From Methanoplanus sp. FWC-SCC4 (lineage in GTDB: Archaea; Halobacteriota; Methanomicrobia; Methanomicrobiales; Methanomicrobiaceae), in NCBI RefSeq assembly GCF_032878975.1, contig NZ_CP043875.1, positions 860,370 to 924,369 of the forward strand: a stretch of 64,000 nucleotides of DNA, written 5' to 3'. This document shows positions 56,021 to 63,859 of this stretch, piece by piece (the stretch's first letter is position 1; each line of letters starts with the position of its first letter). A program made the position numbers and the translations under genes. The notes under the pieces are model-generated. The model was not told the origin of the DNA and ran no database searches. It saw only the letters and a program-made list of their open reading frames with translations.

Positions 56021-57355
56021 TTATCGGTAGTTTCTTCCGTAAATTTGGTCATGGGGGTGTCTCCATCTAAGAATTCTCTCTCCAATGTATGTGGCGAAGA
56101 TGAGTACAACTAAGAAGAGTGCAATAAACCCCCATACTATTGACGGCTCGGTACCGAATTTAAATTCTGAATCTTGCCGGATAACCGTGGTCAGTGCAAT
56201 AATGGTTAATATCCATTGAGCAAAAATTAAGGAGAATAAAAAGGATAATATCCTTTCTTTATGTGTTTTAATCAGAGAGTCGTGTTGCTTTGGAGTTACA
56301 CCTTCTGGACGGTTTATTCGATCTTTCGAGGGGTTACTATTAATTCTGATGACTAGAAGAGTAACTGTAGTAGAAATCATCACTAGGACGGCGCCCGTCA
56401 AATCAAATTGCATATCAAATGAGCGTAAATACATGAGGTATGATATGATGAGTGGTACTGAAATTAGTGCATATACAAATCCAACTAGCTTACACTTCTT
56501 TCTAAAACATTCCATGTCAGACTCGTGATGAAAATCCAGATATGAATTTAGTGCATGGACAAATCCAAATAGCTTACGTTCCTCTCTAAATCGCTTACAT
56601 CTCTCTATAAATTGCTTACATAATCGCTTACATACCTCTACAAATTGTTTACCGAATCGCTTACATTTCTTTATAAATCCCCTATATTCTTCTTCAAGAT
56701 ATTCCCTATCAGATGCATGATAAATACCCATCTTTGAAATTAATCCGGAGAGCCAGGGCAATACAACAAAAAGCCCCAACAAGAAGAATGTCGTTACTAC
56801 CATTATAGTGGTGAATGAGGGTAGTGCGGCTCCTGCCCACTCATAATTAAAGATTGTGAAGAGATAAGATTGACCGAAAATAAGAAACCACAGAGTCGGG
56901 ACTAAAAACAACGGTAAAAAAAGAATGGAAGCGGTCAAGCCATATTTTTTTAATCGAGATAATTCTTTCAGATTTAACTGAGATACCTCATTCTGATTTA
57001 ATTTAAAAAATTTTTCCCGCGTTAATTGATAATCCTTTTTCCTATTTAATTGAGAAAGCTCTTCCCACGTTAATTGATAATCCTTTTCCCTATTTAATTG
57101 AGAAACTTTTTTCCAATGATTAAACGACACATCGGCGAGTATGAAAACATTCACCAACCATATCCCTATTACAGGATGGTCTAATAAAACAGCGAAGATG
57201 CTGAAAACACCAGAAACACATATAATAACAGCTAGGAAAAATTGAGCGATATTATCAATCGCTGAAACGACTTTATCAACCATTTTGTCCAGGAATGCTG
57301 TAACTATTTTTAATAGGCGAGATAGATTAAGTCTCATCCAGTTGAATGCCCCCAT
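56021..57355 (-). CDS. Multi-pass membrane protein with internal charged repeats
   Basis: The 444-residue protein has about eight hydrophobic segments (for example FFLAVIICVSGVFSIFAVLL, TTFFLLGLFVVLPWLSGL, IVWGFIALFLVVLIFATYIG). Between them lie two cytosolic repeat regions: LNREKDYQLTWEELSQLNRK and variants (about residues 88-135), and a Cys/Lys-rich helical stretch KRFGKQFVEVCKRLCKQF (about 225-255). No family recognised. It is flanked on both sides by copies of a structured repeat, so gene plus repeats may have moved as a unit. The short repeats are also repeated in DNA, which suggests recent expansion. Confidence 0.65.
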   Translation of the reverse strand: MGAFNWMRLNLSRLLKIVTAFLDKMVDKVVSAIDNIAQFFLAVIICVSGVFSIFAVLLDHPVIGIWLVNVFILADVSFNHWKKVSQLNREKDYQLTWEELSQLNRKKDYQLTREKFFKLNQNEVSQLNLKELSRLKKYGLTASILFLPLFLVPTLWFLIFGQSYLFTIFNYEWAGAALPSFTTIMVVTTFFLLGLFVVLPWLSGLISKMGIYHASDREYLEEEYRGFIKKCKRFGKQFVEVCKRLCKQFIERCKRFREERKLFGFVHALNSYLDFHHESDMECFRKKCKLVGFVYALISVPLIISYLMYLRSFDMQFDLTGAVLVMISTTVTLLVIRINSNPSKDRINRPEGVTPKQHDSLIKTHKERILSFLFSLIFAQWILTIIALTTVIRQDSEFKFGTEPSIVWGFIALFLVVLIFATYIGERILRWRHPHDQIYGRNYR

Positions 57356-57440
57356 TAAAAATGTGTTTTGGTCAATAGAGAATAAATCTTTCTATATTGT
57401 AACTCTTACGTAGTTTGTAGCTGTCTCGCTTTGCAACGCC

Positions 57441-57559
57441 TGCCTTGTTTTCTCCGGTTGAGCTGGTATGTATTACGGTCGTAGGGGCCTTGACTAATCG
57501 TCTCGGCCCCTGCCAGCTGTGTGTGTTATGTTTCCCGATCCACATTACCGGCCAATGGC
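57441..57559 (+). ncRNA. Structured repeat, copy 2 (candidate RNA)
   Basis: Same orientation and layout as copy 1. Outer stem AGCTGG (57,461) with CCAGCT (57,513); inner stem AGGGGCC (57,483) with GGCCCCT (57,505). The shared boundaries are TGCCTTGTTT at the left and CAATGGC at the right. It lies between the membrane protein start and the DJ-1 family gene end. Confidence 0.5.
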
Positions 57560-57585
57560 TTCGTTCTGTTTATGACAAAGGTGGA

Positions 57586-58224
57586 TCAGTTTTCATTGCC
57601 AGACGGCAAAGTTTGCATGAGGGCAAAGAAATGTCTAGGCTCACCGGTACTAAAATATTCATACCAGGATTCCAGTGTGTCTGATTGAAAAACACCTAAA
57701 TGCTCAATAATTTGTTTCGCCCACAACAAAGCTCCGGTGGAACTTGCAGTAATAAGGTTGTTATCCGCTACAGATGGCTGGTCTATATAATAACCTTGAC
57801 CTTTATAACCAGGAGAAAACATTTCAAGAAATCCCGGTCCATTACTGGTATGTGGACGCTTATCCAATAGCCCAAAGTTGGCAAGCGCAGCGGTAGCCCC
57901 ACAGATTGCACACACCGTAGCGCCTAATGAGAGAAATTCGCTTGCTTTTTCGATAATAGCGCCATGCTTTGGGTCTTTCCATGTGTCTGCGCCTGGTAAT
58001 AGCAAAATGCTTGTTTCACTCACAACAATATCATCAATTAAGCAATTGGGCACTATTGTCAATCCGCCCATTGTATTGATTGGCTCTTTAGAATAACTAA
58101 CCGTTTTGAGCGATACACGTTCCTCGCCCTTTTTGAAAAATCGACCAGAATTCAGCTCCGAAATAACATGTCCCATTTCCCAGTCGGCTAAAGTATCAAG
58201 AACGTAAACATAGATTGTAAACAT
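57586..58224 (-). CDS. DJ-1/PfpI family protein (glutamine amidotransferase-like)
   Basis: I use the ATG at 58224, which follows a strong ribosome binding site (GGAGG, 6 nt gap), rather than the in-frame ATG at 58257. The DJ-1/PfpI fold is marked by VYVLDTLADWEMG (with the conserved Glu), ILLLPGADTW and the nucleophile elbow VCAICGATAAL, where Cys is the active residue. Relatives act as glyoxalases, chaperone-like proteases or regulators; the role here is open. Its G+C content is higher than that of the neighbouring genes. Confidence 0.87.
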   Translation of the reverse strand: MFTIYVYVLDTLADWEMGHVISELNSGRFFKKGEERVSLKTVSYSKEPINTMGGLTIVPNCLIDDIVVSETSILLLPGADTWKDPKHGAIIEKASEFLSLGATVCAICGATAALANFGLLDKRPHTSNGPGFLEMFSPGYKGQGYYIDQPSVADNNLITASSTGALLWAKQIIEHLGVFQSDTLESWYEYFSTGEPRHFFALMQTLPSGNEN

Positions 58225-58514
58225 AAATATCCTCCATTTGATTTCTAAATAATACACTCGTTAATTTTCAATGCATTTATATTCTCGTCCCTGCAAGCGG
58301 CTTGACGATCTCCCTTGAAAATTGACCTGATTCAAAGGGAACGAGTTGGTCTGGTTGGTATAAAAAGTTCGGAGAGTGAGAAATGTCCTATACCTTTTCC
58401 CTACCTGAGACGATCAAAGATTCTGGTTGAGGTTATTTAACTAGGAGTGATACGAAGGGTGAAAGTGAGTTTTTGGTAGGTTATATATTATTTTATGAGA
58501 CAGATCCCTGTAAC

Positions 58515-58807
58515 ATGAACTCTTCCCTTATTGCAAAACTAAGGAACACGAAACTGAAATCAGACGTAGTTTCGGTGTTAAGAAGATCGGCATATTCGGA
58601 TCTTTTGCAAAGGGAGAGGAGAATCCGGACAGTGATATAGACATATTCGTAGAATTCCTGCCAGACAAAAAAACATTTGACAATTATATGGGCCTGAAAA
58701 ATTTCCTTGAATCACTCTTTGAAAGGAAAGTCGATCTCGTAACATATGAAGGTCTAAATCTTCATATTCGTGATAGTGTCATGAGTGGAGTAATCTATGT
58801 CACGTGA
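58515..58807 (+). pseudogene. MNT-type nucleotidyltransferase antitoxin, frameshifted
   Basis: Most of the gene reads KKIGIFGSFAKGEENPDSDI then FVEFLPDKKTF and YMGLKNFLESLFERKVDLVT, a clear minimal nucleotidyltransferase with GSF and D-x-D motifs. That frame has no ATG, GTG or TTG before the domain and is closed by a TAA at about 58,511. The likely start (ATG 58515) is in another frame, and one extra base near 58,535-58,540 explains it. Its 3' end overlaps the HEPN gene by 11 bp, the normal arrangement of HEPN-MNT pairs. The antitoxin is probably lost or made only by frameshifting. Confidence 0.7.
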
Positions 58808-59129
58808 TATAGACCTTTATCTTGACGATTTCATAGATGTAGTTGAAAGTATTCTGGATTATACTTCAGGGATCGATTATGACGATTTCATCTCAAATAA
58901 GATGTGCATCGATGCGGTCATAAAGAATCTCCTTGTTATCGGCGAGGCAGTTAAGATGATACCTGAAGAAATTAAATTGGAACATCCTGCAATCGACTGG
59001 AAGAATGTTGCAGGACTCCGTGATGTTCTCATCCATGCCTATTTTAGAATTGATAATGATCTTCTCTGGGATATCATTCAGAATAAACTTGAAGATCTCA
59101 GAGATGAGGTTTTGAAAATCTCTGAATAA
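58797..59129 (+). CDS. hepT: HepT-like HEPN toxin (DUF86)
   Basis: The 110-residue, all-helical protein has the R-x4-H-x-Y motif in GLRDVLIHAYFRID (about residues 75-88), plus the family phrase VIKNLLVIGEAVKMIPEEI. HepT toxins are ribonucleases that their MNT partner silences by adding AMP to the motif tyrosine. Here the toxin is intact but the upstream MNT gene is out of frame, so the toxin may be inactive for other reasons, weakly expressed, or controlled by an MNT encoded elsewhere. It is the last gene before the right end of the island. Confidence 0.9.
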   Translation: MSRDIDLYLDDFIDVVESILDYTSGIDYDDFISNKMCIDAVIKNLLVIGEAVKMIPEEIKLEHPAIDWKNVAGLRDVLIHAYFRIDNDLLWDIIQNKLEDLRDEVLKISE

Positions 59130-59475
59130 ACATTATACAATTTTTAAAAATTTCTATAAAGAGTCGCAGCACTCATCAAAAATAATCTCAGGATAACCTG
59201 GAGTATACAGAATCTCTGCAATAAATTATTTATATTAAAAATAAACCATTAATTGGACGTATTTTTAATGTTTTTTACACGCATGCGGCACGCAAAAAGC
59301 CGAGATCTAAAAGAAGCCTATACTGAAGATTATTTTTGCGCGACCCCCAAAAACCTATCAAAAAATTGGGTTCAGATTTCACCAAAAGATTTATTAACGT
59401 TAAGATTATAGTAAATTGTAGAAAACTTCTGTAAAAGCTTAAAATAAGAAACGAGGCCTAAACCTCGCGTAAAGA
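59130..59475. other. Right end of island, no gene; palindrome and repeat traces
   Basis: TTAACGTTAA occurs at 59,394-59,403. The stretch GCATGCGGCACGCAAAAAGCC (here cut as GCATGCGGCACG then AAAAAGCC, 59,282-59,302) resembles TGCCGCACGAAAAAACC just upstream of the truncated integrase near 22,080. A minus-strand hairpin follows next to tRNA-Met. No reading frame looks real. Confidence 0.5.
59440..59467 (-). terminator. Hairpin plus T-rich tract after tRNA-Met
   Basis: On the minus strand CGAGG (complement of 59,463-59,467) pairs with CCTCG (complement of 59,452-59,456), followed by TTTCTTATTTT. It lies just past the tRNA 3' end and probably ends its transcript. If the island model is right, it is supplied by the island. 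Confidence 0.55.
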
Positions 59476-59486
59476 TGCTGTCGGTG
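59475..59486 (+). repeat. Right direct repeat (attR-like) within tRNA-Met 3' end
   Basis: ATGCTGTCGGTG, identical to 16,472-16,483, covering the discriminator, the acceptor 3' strand and the first T-stem bases of tRNA-Met. Integration here would leave the tRNA intact and produce the partial copy on the left. Confidence 0.65.
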
Positions 59487-59588
59487 GGATCCGAACCCAC
59501 GACCTCCAGATATCTCAGATATCAGCGCCCCGAAATGTGCTCAAAAACCCTATGAGTCTGGCGCCCTAACCAACTAGGCCACGACAGC
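59476..59588 (-). tRNA. tRNA-Met (CAT, elongator) with intron
   Basis: Minus-strand cloverleaf: acceptor GCTGTCG with CGACAGC and discriminator A, D-arm GCCT with GGGC, anticodon stem CCAGA with TCTGG, and T-arm GTGGG with CCCAC. The anticodon CAT in CTCATA is followed by an insertion of about 39 nt before the last loop base, the usual place (37/38) of archaeal introns removed by the splicing endonuclease. Elongator tRNA-Met often has such an intron in archaea. The island repeat overlaps its 3' end. Confidence 0.88.
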
Positions 59589-59902
59589 ACATGAATACTT
59601 CTTCGTTGGTTAGTTACACACAATGTGCACAATAACAAGGACGGACAGTCTATTAAATGTTCTGATATTGTTTTAATAAATATCTTTTAAAATAAAAGTT
59701 GTGAAATCAAACATAATAATTTCCTTTGAATGTCTTCCTTAAAAATCATGTTTTCTAACCAAACTGTAAAAAATGGTTTAAACTCTATTAATTCTAAAAA
59801 AATTCATGATTATAGGTTATTTTTTTTAAATAATTCTTGGAAATCAGGAGATTCATATAAAAAAGGCTATTCATTTGTTGATACAAATAATGTAAGGGTA
59901 CA
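59589..59902. other. AT-rich intergenic region, promoter only
   Basis: It separates tRNA-Met (minus) from the aminotransferase (plus). Several AT-rich tracts could serve as TATA boxes. No gene, repeat or RNA fold was recognised. Confidence 0.45.
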
Positions 59903-61084
59903 ATGAAATACAGTTTTTCAAAAAGAATACAAAAAACTCCTAAATCATTTATCAGGGAAATTTTAAAAGTTACACAAAGACCTGAAGTCATATCATTTGC
60001 AGGCGGTCTTCCAAACCCTGATTTAATTGATATTCAAGGAATTTCAAGAGCAGCTCAGACTGTAATCGAACAGGACGGAAAAAATGCATTACAGTATTCA
60101 ACGACTGAGGGTTATCTTCCGCTTCGTGAATTTATTGCAGACCGTTACAGGAAAAGATATGATCTCTGTGTAAAACCTGAAGAGATACTTATCACAAATG
60201 GATCACAGCAATGCCTTGACCTGATTGGAAAAATCTTCATAAACAACGGAGATGCAGTTGCAATAGAACGACCAGGATACCTTGGAGCAATACAGGCTCT
60301 TTCGTTATATCAACCGGAATTTTTTTCAGTACCTCTGGAAAATGATGGTCCGGACACAGAGGAATTAAAACAGATTTTATCGGAAGAATTTCCAAAATTA
60401 TTCTATGCTGTTCCAAATTCACAAAACCCTTCCGGAATTACATATTCTGAAGAAAAGAGACATGAAGTCGCAGATATCCTGAATGAAGCGGAAACACTTT
60501 TCGTTGAAGATGATGCTTACGGCGAACTTCATTTTTCCGGAAAAGTAATGCCGCCGGTTAAAAAATTCATGCCCGAATATGGGATTATGACCGGCTCATT
60601 CTCAAAAATAGTATCTCCGGGAATGAGAATGGGGTGGATCTGTGCACCAGAAGAAATTATCGATAAAATCGCTACATCCAAACAGGCGGCTGATCTTCAT
60701 TCCAATTACTTAAGCCAGAGAATTATTGAGGAATACTTGCGGACAAACGACCTTGATGCGCATATCAGCAAAATAAATGCAGTGTACAAATCAAGATGCG
60801 ACCTGATGCTTAAATTAATGGATGAAATGTTTCCTGAAGAGGTTTCCCACACAACACCAAACGGTGGTATGTTCATCTGGCTGACCCTTCCTGACGGTTT
60901 ATCCTCAACGAAATTGTTTGAAAAGGCAATGGAGAAAAATGTCGCTGTTCTTCCGGGACACCCCTTCTACTTTGATGGTGGAGGAGACAATACTGCAAGA
61001 ATTAACTATTCAAATGCTGATGAGGAAAGCATCAGAAAAGGAATAGAAATTTTGGCTGGTATTTTGAAAGAACAACTAAAATAA
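59903..61084 (+). CDS. PLP-dependent aminotransferase (class I/II, LysN/2-aminoadipate-like)
   Basis: The 393-residue enzyme has the MocR/KAT II-like features VISFAGGLPNPDLID, LQYSTTEGYLPLREFI, TNGSQQCLDLIGK, the PLP-binding VPNSQNPSG and DDAYGEL, and the Schiff-base lysine in GSFSKIVSPGMRMGW (about residue 236). The family moves amino groups among 2-aminoadipate, aromatic or branched-chain substrates; the exact one is not determinable. It starts at the ATG at 59903 preceded by GTAAGGGTACA, a weak ribosome binding site. It is convergent with the DUF389 gene, 6 bp between the stops. Confidence 0.92.
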   Translation: MKYSFSKRIQKTPKSFIREILKVTQRPEVISFAGGLPNPDLIDIQGISRAAQTVIEQDGKNALQYSTTEGYLPLREFIADRYRKRYDLCVKPEEILITNGSQQCLDLIGKIFINNGDAVAIERPGYLGAIQALSLYQPEFFSVPLENDGPDTEELKQILSEEFPKLFYAVPNSQNPSGITYSEEKRHEVADILNEAETLFVEDDAYGELHFSGKVMPPVKKFMPEYGIMTGSFSKIVSPGMRMGWICAPEEIIDKIATSKQAADLHSNYLSQRIIEEYLRTNDLDAHISKINAVYKSRCDLMLKLMDEMFPEEVSHTTPNGGMFIWLTLPDGLSSTKLFEKAMEKNVAVLPGHPFYFDGGGDNTARINYSNADEESIRKGIEILAGILKEQLK

Positions 61085-61090
61085 TTTTTT

Positions 61091-62077
61091 TTAGAAAATA
61101 TAAGATGCTGTAAGAAGTGCAATTAACACAGCTATCAGCAAGGCGGTTCTTTGAATAAATTTTTTTGCGGTTTTTATATCTGTTCCGTTTCTTGGAGTAA
61201 TTCCTAATATAAGTGTTGCAATGAGTGCACCTGCAATAAGGCCCAGTACATTGTCAAGAACCAGAAAAACAGGACCCATAAATTCTGTCGGTATAATCAC
61301 AAACGAGATTCCCGCAACAACAGTTGGAGGAAGAAGTGCAGCTGCTATCGCCACACCAGCAATAAACTCGGCTGTTCCTCTTGATAATGCAATAATTGAT
61401 GCAATTCCCAAAAGGACTGCCATTAAAATATAAACGGGGCTTGAAACTGTTCTTGAAATAATCTCCTGTGTCAGTTCAATACTTAAAATCGGTTCCGGAC
61501 AAAAAGCAACCAGAAATGAAAGTAAATATGTTCCGATTACAGAGACCACAAAAACCGAAAGCAGAAGAATGGATAAAACACCTATGCTTCTTATAGCTTC
61601 GGTTGTTTTTCCAACTGCTGAATATATGGCAAAAGAATGTATTGGCCCGAGTATTGGTGAGAGAAGCATGGCTCCGATGATTATTGCAACATTGTTTAAA
61701 AATAGACCTGTGAGTGCTATCAGTCCTGCAATGGCTGTAAGGGAAATATTCCAGTAATCTAATTTTATGTAATCCTTTGCAGTGTCAAGAAGTTTTTCAA
61801 CCGGAGTTTTTTCAGTTGTCCTGACATTTTTTTCTGCACGTGAAAGAGTTGATGAAATTACGAAATCAGGCGTTGATACTTCGATTAAGGTTTCTTTATA
61901 TCTGAAATCCAGAGGTTCACGAAGAATCTCAAGTGCGTTATTGATTTCAGCATCAGGAACAAAAATCTTAATCTGAATGAAATCTTTTTCTTCCACATCC
62001 ACATGATAAAAATTTTCAAGGAGAGGTATTATTTTCTTATAATCATCATACCTTGCGTGGATGAGAATTTTTTTCAT
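61091..62077 (-). CDS. DUF389/TIGR00341 membrane protein
   Basis: The soluble N-terminal part (KILIHARYDDYKKIIPLLEN, about 95 residues) is followed by some eight membrane segments with the family phrases IALTGLFLNNVAIIIGAMLL, SPILGPIHSFAIYSAVG and IAAALLPPTVVAGIS. The function of DUF389 is unknown; a transport or sensing role has been proposed for bacterial relatives. The ATG at 62077 is preferred to the frame start at 62125, because it begins directly at the conserved domain and has a TATA-like box (ATTTTATA) about 20-25 bp upstream. Confidence 0.87.
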   Translation of the reverse strand: MKKILIHARYDDYKKIIPLLENFYHVDVEEKDFIQIKIFVPDAEINNALEILREPLDFRYKETLIEVSTPDFVISSTLSRAEKNVRTTEKTPVEKLLDTAKDYIKLDYWNISLTAIAGLIALTGLFLNNVAIIIGAMLLSPILGPIHSFAIYSAVGKTTEAIRSIGVLSILLLSVFVVSVIGTYLLSFLVAFCPEPILSIELTQEIISRTVSSPVYILMAVLLGIASIIALSRGTAEFIAGVAIAAALLPPTVVAGISFVIIPTEFMGPVFLVLDNVLGLIAGALIATLILGITPRNGTDIKTAKKFIQRTALLIAVLIALLTASYIF

Positions 62078-62240
62078 ATACAATGATTGATGGTATAAAA
62101 TATCTATTTTATGTGAGCATGACACTTACCGTATAATTTCATAAATATCCGGATAATTTTAAACAGGGTAAATATTGGTCCGGGGATGTGTATACTCTAA
62201 AAAATGATTATAAATCTCTGATTTCATTATAGAGGTTTAA

Positions 62241-63662
62241 TTAATTATAGGTAGATATTTTATAATAAAAGAATTTATTGCCAATCCCATGAATTTCTGC
62301 CGGACTGAACTTTAGTTCACTCAATATACAGATATGAAGAATTATATCAAGCAGAATTATAAGTTCGGCTATCATTTCTTTGTCCGGAGGATTGTTAATC
62401 ATGTGAATGTCCCTGTGAACAATAAAATTCCTGGCCGAAGACACGTTTTTTGAAAAATTTTCAAAATCTTTTATGTATTCTGACATGTAGCCGGAATGGT
62501 AGTTTAAAATATCAAAAATTCTGTTTTCAAAATTGAGACGGTTTCCAAACTTTAATGTGCTCATTATCGACTCCCTTACTTTTTTTGGGAATACATTTTG
62601 TTTTTGAAGAGCCTTTTTGACACTATTCATTCTGTTTTTGTATTCTTCCGGATTTATAACATAATTCTTAAATTTTCCTGAAACTCTGTGATATAATTCA
62701 AGGGACTGGCATAATGCCAGAAATATGTTCTCCGGAATTCCTTTTGAATAAAAAGTGCTCTCAAAATACAGATCAATAAGGGCGGAATATTTCTTTGAAA
62801 AATCAAACCATAAGTTCAGTTTCTCTTCAAAGTTTTCGGAGATATCCATAAACGGTGTAAGATATGGAATTTCAGAAATGGTTTTTGAATTATTAAAACC
62901 CATGATGCGTGAATTAAGAAGATAAATTTTAGAACCGGATTTTATTTTTTTACCAACATATTCCGAAAGAAGCGGATTTTTTTCACGGATGGCATATATA
63001 TCTGTTGCATAAACGGGGAATGAGATGAAAAAACTGAAAAAATTCTGGATAACAGTAAGATCTTTAATTATTTCAGATAATTCTTTTAGAGACGGATAAT
63101 TTATTTTAATGTCCGGATTTTCATTTAAAGTAAGATTTTTTATGCCGGTTATTTCATGATTTAATTTGATAGCAATTTCAAATTGGTTTTTTATGTTATA
63201 TGTTAAAGAACCTGATTTATATTTATCACTCTTTAGATTGTTTTCTTTTATCAAGTCCTCTGAATAGTTAAACCACCTGTTTACGTGCTCAAAATTTACG
63301 CTGACAGAATCAAAAGAGATATCCTCTTTCTTCAAAAAAATTTCCCCGTCTATTACGATATCAGAGGTATACAGGAATCCTTTTCTTAAGCCTGAATAAA
63401 TACCGGATTTTATAAAACCTGATTCAACAAGAGTAATCTGACTACTGTTGTTTCCTTTTCCGGTGATTATCGGATAAAAATTCTGTTTTGCAATTTCCCT
63501 GAAAAGATAGACCTGGCGTTTTTTTGCAATTTCCTCCGGAAAAGGGTTTTTTAATTCCAGAATCGCATTTTTACCGGGAGTCAGACTGAGTGTTCCTGTT
63601 ACTGGTTCATCACCCAGTCCGGGTATCTGCCATTTACCGTTTATTAATAAAGTTTCTCTCAT
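62241..63662 (-). CDS. ApeA-like HEPN defence protein
   Basis: The 473-residue protein has an N-terminal beta-rich domain (LLINGKWQIPGLGDEPVTGT, then TLSLTPG) like the ApeA N-terminal domain, a central helical region (NLWFDFSKKYSALIDLYFES) and a C-terminal HEPN part with the motif ARNFIVHRD (R-x4-H, about residue 410). ApeA proteins are single-gene anti-phage HEPN ribonucleases that trigger abortive infection. It lies to the right of the tRNA, outside the proposed island. It is a single gene with its start at ATG 63662; the upstream 197 bp are AT-rich and hold only its promoter region. Confidence 0.82.
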   Translation of the reverse strand: MRETLLINGKWQIPGLGDEPVTGTLSLTPGKNAILELKNPFPEEIAKKRQVYLFREIAKQNFYPIITGKGNNSSQITLVESGFIKSGIYSGLRKGFLYTSDIVIDGEIFLKKEDISFDSVSVNFEHVNRWFNYSEDLIKENNLKSDKYKSGSLTYNIKNQFEIAIKLNHEITGIKNLTLNENPDIKINYPSLKELSEIIKDLTVIQNFFSFFISFPVYATDIYAIREKNPLLSEYVGKKIKSGSKIYLLNSRIMGFNNSKTISEIPYLTPFMDISENFEEKLNLWFDFSKKYSALIDLYFESTFYSKGIPENIFLALCQSLELYHRVSGKFKNYVINPEEYKNRMNSVKKALQKQNVFPKKVRESIMSTLKFGNRLNFENRIFDILNYHSGYMSEYIKDFENFSKNVSSARNFIVHRDIHMINNPPDKEMIAELIILLDIILHICILSELKFSPAEIHGIGNKFFYYKISTYN

Positions 63663-63859
63663 TTTATCTCTGAAATATGAACCGGCTGTTTTTTGTTTAT
63701 AGTATAGCAGAAGTATTAATATTAATTATTAAAAATACTCATAAATCAAAAATTATCATTAAAAAATAATTATTGATAAGAGGTCTGATTCTAAAAAGGG
63801 ATTAATATTTAGTATTGATTTTTAATTAGCCTGAGATTGAATAAAAAATATTCTGGATT

